Source of the DNA: an uncultured Lachnospiraceae bacterium | GTDB lineage: Bacteria > Bacillota > Clostridia > Lachnospirales > Lachnospiraceae | Assembly (NCBI GenBank): GCA_902781895.1 | Contig: CACZLA010000003.1 | Location: forward strand, 1-64,000 | Direction: 5' to 3' | DNA: 64,000 nucleotides | Shown: positions 1-8,327 of the stretch, in pieces | How positions within the stretch are numbered: position 1 is the first letter of the stretch | Layout of the letters: every line of letters starts with the position of its first letter | Made by a program: the position numbers and the translations under genes | The notes under the pieces: model-generated | What the model was told of the DNA's origin: nothing | Seen by the model: only the letters and a program-made list of their open reading frames with translations | Database searches by the model: none

Positions 1-663
1 TTCAGTTGTTTCTACATTCGGCTGGGCAGCAGTTTCATAAGGAATAGGAGCCCGCAGAGTGATTGTAGAAAGTCCGTCGCAGTTTACGTCGGCCACATCC
101 GCAGAATAAGAAAGCAGATAGATTTTTTTATTTACAATCTTTCCGCAAACGGAACATATTGACACTTCCATACCGTCATTTGTTAACGTTGCAGCTTCAC
201 ATGAGGTGCTGTATTTATGTGTTTTGCAAACATAATCGCCATCTGGACCGCTTGGGAACCATCTGGTATTGCTTTCCTCGTTTTCTCTAAGTTGCTCGTA
301 TGTTGCATCGCTGACGCTGACCAGTCCTGACTCAATCAGAGCGAGAGCTGTACTCTGATCTGAACACCTGATTTCGTCTTTGTCTACATATATCCATCCT
401 CTTTTATAGTGTTCGGTTTCGTGTGTATCGGGATCTTCGTAGGCAACATCCTCCCCCTGGAAATTATCCGGGAATGCATATGCCTGTATGGCATCCTTGA
501 TCATACTTGCGTGATATACATCCTTTGCCTGCCTGGCTTCTTCAATATATCTGAGAACAGCTAAAGTTATAGCGGCAGCAAGTGTGGCGATTATTGCCAT
601 GATTACGACCAGCTCGACCATTGAAAATCCTTTATTTGCCTGTTTCTTATTAATACCTTTCAT
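1..663 (-). CDS. Type IV pilin-like / pseudopilin protein (3' end outside window)
   Basis: Reading the minus strand from ATG 663 gives at least 221 codons, open to the window edge, so the C-terminus is missing. Residues 1-11 are a short basic leader (MKGINKKQANK). A prepilin-peptidase motif GFSMVE follows, with Gly before a methylatable Phe and Glu at +5, then a hydrophobic helix of about 20 residues (ELVVIMAIIATLAAAITLAV). This is the class III signal of type IV pilins and type II secretion pseudopilins. The rest is a soluble domain with several Cys, including a CKTH...C...CSVCG pattern that may form disulfides or bind metal. The start at 663 is preferred over the ATG at 669 because the GGAGG at 671-675 sits 7 nt from 663 and only 1 nt from 669. 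Pilin identity is well supported; its function (adhesion, motility, DNA uptake) is unknown, and the pilus machinery, if linked, lies left of the window. Confidence 0.85.
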   Translation of the reverse strand, partial: MKGINKKQANKGFSMVELVVIMAIIATLAAAITLAVLRYIEEARQAKDVYHASMIKDAIQAYAFPDNFQGEDVAYEDPDTHETEHYKRGWIYVDKDEIRCSDQSTALALIESGLVSVSDATYEQLRENEESNTRWFPSGPDGDYVCKTHKYSTSCEAATLTNDGMEVSICSVCGKIVNKKIYLLSYSADVADVNCDGLSTITLRAPIPYETAAQPNVETTE

Positions 664-752
664 TTTCATCCCTCCAAAACATAACACAAGACACTTTTTG
701 ACCACATCTGGTTTACAGAATATTTATATTATGTTTTCAACTTATTTATAAC

Positions 753-779
753 CTGTTCATACTCTGTTCATATTTGTTC
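753..779. repeat. Three phased TGTTC half-sites
   Basis: TGTTC occurs at 754-758, 765-769 and 775-779, spaced 11 and 10 bp, i.e. once per helical turn. Seen from the pilin gene (minus strand) these are GAACA direct repeats about 90-115 bp upstream of its start. Phased direct repeats like this are typical of response-regulator sites. No binding protein can be named. Confidence 0.3.
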
Positions 780-851
780 GAATTATATATCATATTTTTA
801 TAATATTCAAGGGAAAAATTAGTAGTTTTATACAAAATACTTCACAAACTT

Positions 852-872
852 TTTTGTGTATATTGCACAAAC
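852..872. promoter_or_regulatory. 21-bp palindrome, copy A (operator candidate)
   Basis: TTTTGTGTA-TAT-TGCACAAAC is an imperfect 9-3-9 inverted repeat in the divergent region between the pilin gene and the zinc-ribbon gene. An almost identical, perfect version lies at 14112-14132 between the Y-family polymerase and the EAL gene. The shared half-site (TTTTGTGCA) suggests one dimeric regulator acting at both places. It does not match the LexA, PerR or Rex consensus that I know. Confidence 0.4.
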
Positions 873-902
873 GATGCTGTTTGTAGTCGAAAATCTGATT
901 TG

Positions 903-924
903 GTTGTTAACATGTTGTTAACAT
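903..924. repeat. Tandem 11-mer GTTGTTAACAT x2
   Basis: Two exact adjacent copies of GTTGTTAACAT, ending 12 bp upstream of the -35 element at 937. An 11-bp period puts both copies on the same DNA face, as expected for cooperative binding of an activator. Each copy resembles one half of a Rex-type TTGTTAA site, but the arrangement is direct, not inverted. Confidence 0.35.
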
Positions 925-936
925 TTCGGATATATT

Positions 937-965
937 TGCGATTCATATAGTATATTTGGTATAAT
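937..965 (+). promoter_or_regulatory. Promoter of the zinc-ribbon gene
   Basis: -35 TTGCGA (937-942), 17-bp spacer, perfect -10 TATAAT (960-965), followed by SD GGAGGA (985-990) and ATG 997. The 333 bp without a gene between 664 and 996 hold this promoter, the tandem 11-mer, the palindrome at 852, the TGTTC repeats and presumably the pilin promoter. Nothing coding was seen there. Confidence 0.6.
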
Positions 966-996
966 CTACTGTATTAATGTGTACGGAGGAAGTATC

Positions 997-2262
997 ATGG
1001 CGGAGATAACAAATTATAAATGTATGAACTGTGGCGGAGCTCTTGAGTTTAGCAGTGAAAAACAAAAGCTCATGTGTGTTGACTGTCAGTCAGAATATGA
1101 TGTGTCAGAGTTTGAACAGGCGGCTGCTGCAACAGGTCAGCAGCAGTATCAGGCTAAAACAGATGAGTGGGATGTCCACGGTGAAGGACTGCTTGTATAT
1201 GAATGTAAAAACTGTGGGGGAGAGGTTGTCGGTGACGAGACCATGGCTTCCACCAAATGTCCCTACTGCGAAAATCCTATAGTTATTTCAAGTAAATTCG
1301 AAGGTTCTCTGAAACCTGATCTGGTGATTCCATTTAAGCTTGATAAGAAGGCTGCAAAGATAGAGCTGGTGAAGCATGTTAACAGCATCAGGCTGGCCCC
1401 GGGAGCGTTTAAGGCCGGAAATCATATCAAAGAGCTGAAGGGCGTATATGTACCATTCTGGCTGTTTGATGCTAACTGTCATGCCAGCGGAAGCTATGAA
1501 GGACAGAAGATCCACAGACATTCCGACGCAAAGTACAATTATAAGGAAACGCAGTATTATGACGTTTACCGTGAGGGTGATATGTCATTTGAAAATGTGC
1601 CTGCTGACGCTTCTTCCAAAATGGATGATGATCTTATGGATTCCATCGAACCATATGATGTAAGTGCTGCGGTTCCTTACAGCTCGGCCTATATGGCAGG
1701 TTATCTGGCAGACAGATATGATGTATCTCCGGAGCAGTGCCAGCCCAGAGCGGATAAAAGGATGGAACAGACGGCAAGAGACCTTATCAGAGGTCAGGTA
1801 AAGAATTATGATTCCGTCAGTGAAAAATCCCATACCTTTAATAAGCTGACATCATCCTATAAATATGCCCTGTATCCGGTGTGGATACTGAATACCATCT
1901 GGAACGGAGAAAAGTTTGTTTTTGCCATGAACGGACAGACCGGAAAGCTGGTGGGAAATGTTCCATACAGTAAAGGTAAATTCTTCGGAGTTCTTTTCGG
2001 AGTTCTGGCTGCACTGTGGGCGATAATGCTGGGAGTGTTAGCTGTTACATCCCATTTTTCAACCGGGACGATAGTCGGAACCGGTGTTGCTTCTGTAATA
2101 ATAGCGCTTATCGTTGCATTTTCCATGAAGGGAAAGACCAAGAGCGTTCATAAGGGTACTCAGGCCATGAATTTTGTGGTTAACGGCAGTCTGAGGATAA
2201 CGAACAGTCATGATAACTTTATCAGAAAAACAGAGGAAAAGACGGCGAAGAGCAGCTCATGA
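997..2262 (+). CDS. Zinc-ribbon membrane protein (TFIIB-type zinc ribbon)
   Basis: 421 aa. The N-terminus carries two zinc ribbons. The first has CMNC at about residue 9 and CVDC at about 27; the second has CKNC at about 70 and CPYC about 20 residues later. A middle domain of about 230 residues follows (motif LKGVYVPFWLFD), then two hydrophobic helices at about residues 325-375 and a basic C-terminal tail. A longer paralogue with the same order lies at 31402-33084, next to a TPM-domain protein. Such proteins are usually annotated as TFIIB-type zinc ribbon protein; their function is not established. Start ATG 997 has GGAGGA 6 nt upstream; an upstream in-frame GTG at 979 has no ribosome binding site. 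Probably a membrane-anchored protein with cytoplasmic zinc ribbons, by inference. Confidence 0.75.
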   Translation: MAEITNYKCMNCGGALEFSSEKQKLMCVDCQSEYDVSEFEQAAAATGQQQYQAKTDEWDVHGEGLLVYECKNCGGEVVGDETMASTKCPYCENPIVISSKFEGSLKPDLVIPFKLDKKAAKIELVKHVNSIRLAPGAFKAGNHIKELKGVYVPFWLFDANCHASGSYEGQKIHRHSDAKYNYKETQYYDVYREGDMSFENVPADASSKMDDDLMDSIEPYDVSAAVPYSSAYMAGYLADRYDVSPEQCQPRADKRMEQTARDLIRGQVKNYDSVSEKSHTFNKLTSSYKYALYPVWILNTIWNGEKFVFAMNGQTGKLVGNVPYSKGKFFGVLFGVLAALWAIMLGVLAVTSHFSTGTIVGTGVASVIIALIVAFSMKGKTKSVHKGTQAMNFVVNGSLRITNSHDNFIRKTEEKTAKSSS

Positions 2263-2304
2263 TCAGACTCGAAAGATAAGATTTAATAATAAATAAAGAA
2301 AAAT

Positions 2305-2339
2305 CTTAATATAAGTAAAGAATAGTGCTTAATATAAGT
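2305..2339. repeat. 12-bp direct repeat upstream of iorA
   Basis: CTTAATATAAGT at 2305-2316 and again at 2328-2339, 23 bp apart, just upstream of and touching the -35 element. Possible regulator site, or chance in AT-rich DNA. Confidence 0.25.
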
Positions 2340-2367
2340 TGTAAAAATATAAGAAATACTCTATAAT
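2339..2367 (+). promoter_or_regulatory. Promoter of iorAB
   Basis: -35 TTGTAA (2339-2344), 17-bp spacer, -10 TATAAT (2362-2367). Spacing is ideal; it lies about 65 bp upstream of the proposed iorA start. Confidence 0.55.
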
Positions 2368-2433
2368 AGTTGGGTTATTTCAGTTTTAAAATAGATCGAT
2401 GTTATCAGAATGAACAAAAAGGAGTTTGTTAAG

Positions 2434-4176
2434 TTGGAAAAGAAGATTATGTTAGGAAATGAAGCCATCGCCCGCGGTGCATGGGAAGCAGGCGTTAAGG
2501 TTTCATCAGCTTATCCGGGAACACCGAGTACCGAGATGAGCGAGAATCTCGTAAAGTACGAAGGAGTTTATGCTGAGTGGGCACCGAATGAGAAGGTTGC
2601 CGCAGAGGTTGCTATGGGTGCATCCATCGCAGGTGTCAGAGCTATGTGTGCCATGAAGTGCGTAGGTCTGAATGTTGCATCAGATCCTCTCTACACAGCA
2701 TCTTATATCGGAGCCAAGGGAGGACTTGTATATCTGGTTGCAGATGATCCGGGACTCTACAGCTCACAGAATGAGCAGGACACAAGAAGGATAGCTATCT
2801 CTTCACACGTTCCTGTGCTCGAGCCTTCAGACTCGGAAGAGGCAAGAGTTTTCACAAAGAAAGCATTTGAGTTGTCAGAGGAGTATGATACTCCCGTAAT
2901 CCTCAGAACTACTACTCGTATAGCTCATTCACAGGGCGTAGTAAACTGTGAAGACAGAGTTGAGGTTGAGGATAAAGAATATGTCAGAGACCCTGCAAAG
3001 AATGTTATGGTTCCTGCAAATGCCATGAAGCGTCATAAGGTTGTTATCGACCGTGATGCAAAGCTTGCAGCTGATGGAGCTACAGAGAAGTTTGCAGATA
3101 TAAATAAAGTATTTTACGGAGATACCAAGATTGGATTTATAACAAGTGGTATCCCATATCAGTATGTTAAAGAAGTATTCCCTGAGGCAAGCGTTCTGAA
3201 GCTTGGAATGGTAACACCACTTCCGAAGAAGCTTATCGAAGAGTTTGCTTCAAAGGTTGATAAGCTCTATATTATCGAGGAGCTTGAGCCTGTTATTGAG
3301 GAGCAGGTAAGAAGCTGGGGAATCGACTGCGTTGGTAAGGATGTATTCCCACTTGACGGAGAGTACAGTGCAAATATGCTTCGTGAGAAGATCCTCGGTC
3401 AGGACCTGGATCTTGCAGACCCTGCACAGGTTCCTGTTCGTCCGCCAATCCTTTGTCCGGGTTGTCCTCACAGAGCAACATACAGCGTACTTAAGAAGCT
3501 TAAGATTCATGCTAGCGGTGATATCGGCTGCTACACACTTGGTGTGGCTGCACCGCTTTCGGTAGTTGATACAACACTCTGTATGGGTGGATCAATCTCT
3601 ATGCTCCACGGTATGGAGAAGGGTAAAGGTAAGGACTGGGTTAAGAACTGGGTTGCAGTTATCGGTGATTCAACCTTCCTTCACACAGGTGTTAACTCAC
3701 TGATGAACATGGTTTACAACCAGGCTACAGGAACAGTTATCATCCTTGATAACTCCACAACAGGAATGACAGGTCATCAGAACCATCCTGCAACAGGTAA
3801 GATGCTTAATGGTGAAGAGACATATGCGATTGATCTTGTAAAGCTTTGCGAGGGAATGGGCATCAAGAACGTAAAGGTTGTTGATGCATTTGACCTGAAG
3901 AAGCTTGAGGAGACAATCAAGGAAGAGGTTGCAAGAGATGAGCTGTCAGTTATCATTTCTCAGTCACCTTGCGCACTCCTTAAGTCATATGTTCCAAAGG
4001 GCAAGTGCTTCGTAGATACAGAGAAATGTATGAAGTGCGGAATGTGCCTGTCGCCGGGATGTCCTGCAATCAAGAAGGATAAAGAAACAGGCTTCTCAGT
4101 AATAGACGAAACTATGTGTAACGGATGCGGACTCTGCAGTCAGCTTTGTCCATTTGATGCAATTCAGTTGAGATAA
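2434..4176 (+). CDS. iorA: Indolepyruvate:ferredoxin oxidoreductase, alpha subunit
   Basis: 580 aa. With IorB it oxidatively decarboxylates arylpyruvates (from Trp/Phe/Tyr transamination) to aryl-acyl-CoA, reducing ferredoxin; cytoplasmic. Visible parts: N-terminal pyruvate-oxidoreductase domain with the SAYPGTPSTEM signature near residue 20; a TPP-binding half with LCPGCPHR, GDIGCYT and IGDSTFLHTG; and a C-terminal two-cluster ferredoxin domain, CMKCGMCLSPGCP and CNGCGLCSQLCP, for two [4Fe-4S] clusters. I prefer TTG 2434 because GGAG (2421-2424) sits 9 nt upstream and the resulting N-terminus (MEKKIMLGNEAIARGA) fits the family. An ATG at 2410 has no SD. iorB follows 22 bp later, so the two are co-transcribed. 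Identity is secure; only the start is uncertain. Confidence 0.95.
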   Translation: MEKKIMLGNEAIARGAWEAGVKVSSAYPGTPSTEMSENLVKYEGVYAEWAPNEKVAAEVAMGASIAGVRAMCAMKCVGLNVASDPLYTASYIGAKGGLVYLVADDPGLYSSQNEQDTRRIAISSHVPVLEPSDSEEARVFTKKAFELSEEYDTPVILRTTTRIAHSQGVVNCEDRVEVEDKEYVRDPAKNVMVPANAMKRHKVVIDRDAKLAADGATEKFADINKVFYGDTKIGFITSGIPYQYVKEVFPEASVLKLGMVTPLPKKLIEEFASKVDKLYIIEELEPVIEEQVRSWGIDCVGKDVFPLDGEYSANMLREKILGQDLDLADPAQVPVRPPILCPGCPHRATYSVLKKLKIHASGDIGCYTLGVAAPLSVVDTTLCMGGSISMLHGMEKGKGKDWVKNWVAVIGDSTFLHTGVNSLMNMVYNQATGTVIILDNSTTGMTGHQNHPATGKMLNGEETYAIDLVKLCEGMGIKNVKVVDAFDLKKLEETIKEEVARDELSVIISQSPCALLKSYVPKGKCFVDTEKCMKCGMCLSPGCPAIKKDKETGFSVIDETMCNGCGLCSQLCPFDAIQLR

Positions 4177-4198
4177 TAATAAATAAGAGGAAAAGAAA

Positions 4199-4783
4199 AT
4201 GTCAGTTACAAATATAATGATAGTCGGCGTTGGTGGACAGGGAACCCTTCTTACCAGCCGTATACTTGGAGGTCTTGCTGAATCAGCAGGCTATGATGTA
4301 AAACTTTCAGAGGTTCACGGAATGGCACAGCGTGGTGGTTCCGTTGTTACTTACGTAAGATATGCAACAGAGGGTGAGGTTGTAACCGAGCCTATCGTAG
4401 AAGAAGGATGTGCAGATGTTCTCATCGCATTTGAGAGACTTGAGGCACTCAGATATGCTCACTTCCTTAAGAAGGACGGAGCACTTATCGTGAATGATCA
4501 GCGTATCGATCCGATGCCTGTTATTACAGGTACTGCAGAGTATCCTGAGAATATTCTCGAGGGGCTGCGTGAGAAATACAGAGTTTTCTCTATCGATGCT
4601 ATGGAAAAGGCTGAAGAGCTTGGAAACACCAGAGTATTCAATACTATAGTTCTCGGTATGGCTGCACGCCACATGAACTACAGCAAAGAGGAGTGGGTTG
4701 AGGTTATCAAATCCAAGGTTCCTCCAAAGACTGTGGATATCAACCTTGCAGGCTTCGAGGCAGGCTATAACTCAGTAGAATAA
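4199..4783 (+). CDS. iorB: Indolepyruvate:ferredoxin oxidoreductase, beta subunit
   Basis: 194 aa, the usual size for IorB, the gamma-type domain of 2-oxoacid:ferredoxin oxidoreductases. The glycine-rich nucleotide/CoA-binding start IMIVGVGGQGTLLTSRIL is seen at residues 6-23, then the conserved EVHGMAQRGGSVVTYVR segment. It completes the enzyme with IorA, encoded immediately upstream; an AGAGG ribosome binding site precedes ATG 4199. An intrinsic terminator at 4919 ends the operon. Confidence 0.95.
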   Translation: MSVTNIMIVGVGGQGTLLTSRILGGLAESAGYDVKLSEVHGMAQRGGSVVTYVRYATEGEVVTEPIVEEGCADVLIAFERLEALRYAHFLKKDGALIVNDQRIDPMPVITGTAEYPENILEGLREKYRVFSIDAMEKAEELGNTRVFNTIVLGMAARHMNYSKEEWVEVIKSKVPPKTVDINLAGFEAGYNSVE

Positions 4784-4918
4784 TTATCAATCATTTCGTA
4801 TAGAATTATTTTTAACCATTTCGGTAAATGACAAGATTGAATAAATACTGTATGATATCGATATAGGGTGAGGGAGGAGTTACCGAACCATACACACGGA
4901 AATTTCTCTCAAAGAAGA

Positions 4919-4958
4919 AGACGAAACATTTATTGTCGAAAATGTTCCGTCTTTTTCT
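4919..4958 (+). terminator. Intrinsic terminator of iorAB
   Basis: Stem AGACGAAACATT (4919-4930) pairs with AATGTTCCGTCT (4941-4952) with one A-C mismatch, 10-nt loop, then a T-rich run TTTTTCTTTTTG. It lies between the convergent iorB and the wall-binding protein gene. Confidence 0.8.
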
Positions 4959-5020
4959 TTTTGTTTTTGGGAGGAGAGTTTCTATTGTATTATGTAGGTT
5001 TCAAAATTATATTATGATAT

Positions 5021-6973
5021 TCAGCCAACCCATGCCCCGCTTGCGTTTACCTTGTAACCGTCTACGGTTGTATTTGCTGCCATATATCCATCTGAGTAGA
5101 AATAGTACCATGCTCCGTCGATCTTCAGCCATCTGGAGGTCGGATACCATCCGTCTATGTCGCAGTACCACCAGCCTGTGTTGTCGCTCATCCAGCTGCC
5201 CCTATACATTTCATCCATGGCACCGCTGTAACCAAGCCAGTAGCCATCCCTGTAGCATCTCGATTCCATATATCCGCTTGAATCGAAATAGTACCAGTAA
5301 CCGTCTATCTTCATCCATGCACTTGTTGGATACCAGCCGCTTTCGTCCTCGAACCACCATCCTACGGAATTCTGTTTCCAGCTTCCCTGGTAAGGATAGC
5401 TCCAGGAACCGTCGGAGTTATACCACCATCCGTTTTTCCATTCGCCGTTATATGTATTGCTGCCACGTCCTCGCATTCCCGGGTCGCCGCCCATATCACC
5501 GGGACGTCCGCCTTTGTCGCCGGGACCTCCGCCCATTCCGGAGGTCTGAGCCTTCTGTGATGCTTCATCGGTTGTGGTGGTCTGGGCTTCTTCATCACTG
5601 AGTACGAGTGTATATGTGTCGGTCGAACTGAGATCAGCAGATGCAAATATAACCTGGTTTGCACTCTTTACTCCTGTAGCGCTGTAAACTGTTTCACCTG
5701 CACTGTTCTTAATAAGTATAGGAGTTCCGTTTTCTATAGCTACGTTATTGAATACTATAGAGAGCCCGCTTGAAACGGTCTGTCCCATCCCGAGATTTCC
5801 TACTGCCAGGAGAGTACCTCCTGTGAGATAACATTTATTATCATAATCAAGTGAGGCATTTCCGCCATTTGAAGAACCGAATACTTCTGTCTGTCCACCG
5901 GAAATGTTCATGTTGTTGTTTGAATCAAGTCCGTCACCGTCTGAGTTTATATACCAGGTTCCGCCGGTTATATTTATGCTGTAATCATAGGCTGAAAGGT
6001 CGCTGTTTGCAGCATTTACGCCGTCGTCACTTGCATAAACACTTGCGTATCCAGAATAAAGATTTACTATAGCACCTTCGATAGCTTCGTAGGAGTTATT
6101 AACTATAATGTTCGGTCCGCTGGAGCCTCCGTCGGTTCCGATAGTGGTTGTATAATCACTGTGGATTGCGTCATCCCCTGCATCTATGCTGAAGCTTCCA
6201 CCTGTGATCGTAAGTCCGTTCATTCCGTGGATTGCATCATCACCTGCGTTAATGGTAAAGTCGCCGCCTGAGATGGAGAGTGTTCCGGCTGATGTAGTAT
6301 CATCTTCGTCCGGAGCAGACTTTAATCCTTCATTTGATGCAGATATGTTAAATGTACCGCCTGTGATATTTAATTTGCCGTCACTGGCTATGCCTGTGTT
6401 GGCAGCCTTTACGTTATAGGTTCCGCCGCTTATATTGATCTTAGCTTCTGATCCGCCTTTGATACCATTTTTGCAGGAAGAGCATTCCACATTCAGCTTG
6501 CCGCTTCCTGAAAGATTGAGAGTGGAGCCTGACTTTACCTTTATTGCAGCGCCCTCGAAATCATCATTTGTATCCTCTGTGGAAGCATCCTCTTTATCTG
6601 TGAGAGTGGATGTTCCCGAAAGCTCGATAGTAGCACTGCTTGATTTTTTAATAACTATGGGAGCGGTGCTGCCTGAAGCAAGAGACAGGTTGTCGAGTAT
6701 CAGAGTTACACCCGTTACCTCTTTTGAAATCACTATACTTCCTTCACTGCAGCTTCCTGTAACCTTGTAGGTTCCTGCTTCTGAAATGGTAAGTGTGGTT
6801 CCTTTTATCTTGTAGCCTGCTCCTGAACCGCTGGAAGTGATACCGCTGTCTGAGAATGTCAGTGTGTCATACGTGGCTGCAAAGACAGGGATGCCGGTTA
6901 AAAGATAACTCAGCATAATGATCACCATGACCAGTGAGAGAGTGGCTTTGGTGTGGTTTGTTCGTTCTTTCAT
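5021..6973 (-). CDS. Secreted DUF4353 (carbohydrate-binding) protein with C-terminal wall-binding repeats
   Basis: 650 aa. An N-terminal signal peptide (basic start, hydrophobic core LVMVIIMLSYLLTGIPVFA) predicts export. Residues about 35-440 form repetitive beta-helix-like units rich in Gly, Ser, Asp and Ile (repeated ISGGT and GDDAIH motifs), the DUF4353 type often annotated carbohydrate-binding domain. A Gly/Asp/Arg linker (about 475-505, GGGPGDKGGRPGD) follows. The last 150 residues are choline-binding/glucan-binding type repeats (GWWYNSDG, GYWYYFDSSGYM, AWYYFYSDGYM) that anchor proteins to wall polymers. GGAGG lies 12 nt upstream of the start. It is a single-gene minus-strand unit. Likely an extracellular or wall-attached glycan-binding protein; no catalytic residues were recognised. 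Family call firm, ligand unknown. Confidence 0.85.
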   Translation of the reverse strand: MKERTNHTKATLSLVMVIIMLSYLLTGIPVFAATYDTLTFSDSGITSSGSGAGYKIKGTTLTISEAGTYKVTGSCSEGSIVISKEVTGVTLILDNLSLASGSTAPIVIKKSSSATIELSGTSTLTDKEDASTEDTNDDFEGAAIKVKSGSTLNLSGSGKLNVECSSCKNGIKGGSEAKINISGGTYNVKAANTGIASDGKLNITGGTFNISASNEGLKSAPDEDDTTSAGTLSISGGDFTINAGDDAIHGMNGLTITGGSFSIDAGDDAIHSDYTTTIGTDGGSSGPNIIVNNSYEAIEGAIVNLYSGYASVYASDDGVNAANSDLSAYDYSINITGGTWYINSDGDGLDSNNNMNISGGQTEVFGSSNGGNASLDYDNKCYLTGGTLLAVGNLGMGQTVSSGLSIVFNNVAIENGTPILIKNSAGETVYSATGVKSANQVIFASADLSSTDTYTLVLSDEEAQTTTTDEASQKAQTSGMGGGPGDKGGRPGDMGGDPGMRGRGSNTYNGEWKNGWWYNSDGSWSYPYQGSWKQNSVGWWFEDESGWYPTSAWMKIDGYWYYFDSSGYMESRCYRDGYWLGYSGAMDEMYRGSWMSDNTGWWYCDIDGWYPTSRWLKIDGAWYYFYSDGYMAANTTVDGYKVNASGAWVG

Positions 6974-7049
6974 ATATCCGGTACCTCCTTATTTGTGTAA
7001 GATATCCATTTTTGTATATGATATATATGAAAGATTAAATGAAGATTAA

Positions 7050-7090
7050 AAAACAAAAAAAGATACACAGGTAATCACACCTGTGTATCT
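7050..7090 (-). terminator. Intrinsic terminator of the CmpB-type membrane protein gene
   Basis: Perfect 11-bp stem (7061-7071 with 7080-7090, AGATACACAGG) and 8-nt loop. On the minus strand it is followed by TTTTTTGTTT (complement of 7050-7060). It begins 17 bp past the stop at 7107. Confidence 0.85.
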
Positions 7091-7106
7091 ATAGCTTATA
7101 ATGAAT

Positions 7107-7955
7107 CTATTTCTTTACATCATCTATATCATCTGCTTCATTAATATCGATAACATCATTTACGTCGTCCATGTCATCGTCAGCTTTGTTTCGATGCATC
7201 TTATCCGCCGCCATCTTAAATGGGGTTGCTATCCTCTTAACAGAGAAGACGCCTCTGTACTTAACGAAGAACTCCTTTGGTGAAAGCATCTGTGCGAAAA
7301 TGAAGCGGCTTCGTTCCTTTGTTTTTTCACCGATCTCATCCATTTTCTCTTTATATGCATTGTACTTGACGATGATTCCGTATTCTTCCGCAAGCGCTTT
7401 TATCTTTGTGATCAGCTGGAAGGTAAATACGAAGTCGATGATAAACACTCCGTAGAAAAATCCGATGACAAAGGAAAATGTAAGATTTTGCGACAGCCAG
7501 TCCAGAGCCTTCAGGACCCTTGAGTGAACCACCAGATAGTAGAATGCCGCAACTCCGTACCATATCAGTGAGAACAGAGGACAGATAACGCCCTTAATAT
7601 TTCCCCAATACGGAGTGTAGTCCCACAGCTGAAGATGCATGCGATTTACAAAGATCATGCCGGCTACAAATTCAATAAGAGTCATACATGCAGCCATGCA
7701 TAGGAATATGATGGCCTTTTCCAGATAAGGATGTGATTCCTGCAAACCAGGGAAATGGATATGTCCCAGAAGGTAGAGAGTTATAAGTCCCGTTCCGTAT
7801 ATCGGAAGATAAGGACCTACAAACAGTCCGGGATTCTGGAATTTTTTCTTTTTTCTTTCTACCGGATCCAGGTAGCGTCTGAAGAACAGCTCACCAACCC
7901 AGCCGAGACAGCTTCCGGCAAAAAACAGGAATAAAAGGATTAACAGCTTATTCAT
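7107..7955 (-). CDS. CmpB-type putative ABC transporter permease (multi-pass membrane protein)
   Basis: 282 aa with about five or six hydrophobic helices. Conserved family features are GWVGELFFRRYLDP near residue 18, NPGLFVGPYLPIYGTG near 42, LWDYTPYWGNIKGVICPLFSLIWYG near 110, and an amphipathic then acidic C-terminal tail (last 35 residues rich in Asp). These match the family named putative ABC-transporter type IV / CmpB, found widely in clostridia. No ATPase partner is adjacent, so the transporter label is weak. AAGGAG lies just upstream of the start. Its role cannot be inferred from the neighbours. Confidence 0.75.
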   Translation of the reverse strand: MNKLLILLFLFFAGSCLGWVGELFFRRYLDPVERKKKKFQNPGLFVGPYLPIYGTGLITLYLLGHIHFPGLQESHPYLEKAIIFLCMAACMTLIEFVAGMIFVNRMHLQLWDYTPYWGNIKGVICPLFSLIWYGVAAFYYLVVHSRVLKALDWLSQNLTFSFVIGFFYGVFIIDFVFTFQLITKIKALAEEYGIIVKYNAYKEKMDEIGEKTKERSRFIFAQMLSPKEFFVKYRGVFSVKRIATPFKMAADKMHRNKADDDMDDVNDVIDINEADDIDDVKK

Positions 7956-8018
7956 GATTCTCCTTAGCCTTATAAGCTTAACGCTCGTAGTTTATATGGT
8001 ATATCACATTGGATATTA

Positions 8019-8327
8019 TCAAATAACCAACTCAGTTAAATATACAGCAAAACATGATAAAAGTGCAACAGTTGTAAGACTTTTTTTGTTAAGTGCAAGT
8101 ATTACGGCAACTGTGAAACCAACTGTGGCTGATATGATACTTGATGTAGCCGTAAAAATAGCCGGTATAGTCATGGCCGTAAGAACAGCATATGGTATGT
8201 AGTACAGGAATGAGCGGATAAATCTGTTCTTTATCTGATTCTTTATCAGCACAAATGGAATCACACGTATCAGGTATGTTGTAAGTACCATGATAGCGAG
8301 ATAGATGAAGAAGGTAGTATATGTCAT
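8019..8327 (-). CDS. azlD: Branched-chain amino acid exporter, small subunit AzlD
   Basis: 102 aa, about four hydrophobic helices, with the conserved TYLIRVIPFVLI segment near the N-terminus. AzlD works with AzlC as a two-component exporter of branched-chain amino acids (or azaleucine, as first described in Bacillus). The start overlaps the azlC stop by 4 bp (ATGA), so the pair is translationally coupled. Confidence 0.9.
   Translation of the reverse strand: MTYTTFFIYLAIMVLTTYLIRVIPFVLIKNQIKNRFIRSFLYYIPYAVLTAMTIPAIFTATSSIISATVGFTVAVILALNKKSLTTVALLSCFAVYLTELVI

Noticed and set aside
4933..5601. Plus-strand 222-codon frame antisense to the wall-binding protein
   Set aside because: Arg/Ser/Cys-rich shadow of the Trp/Tyr repeats; overlaps the terminator and has no SD.
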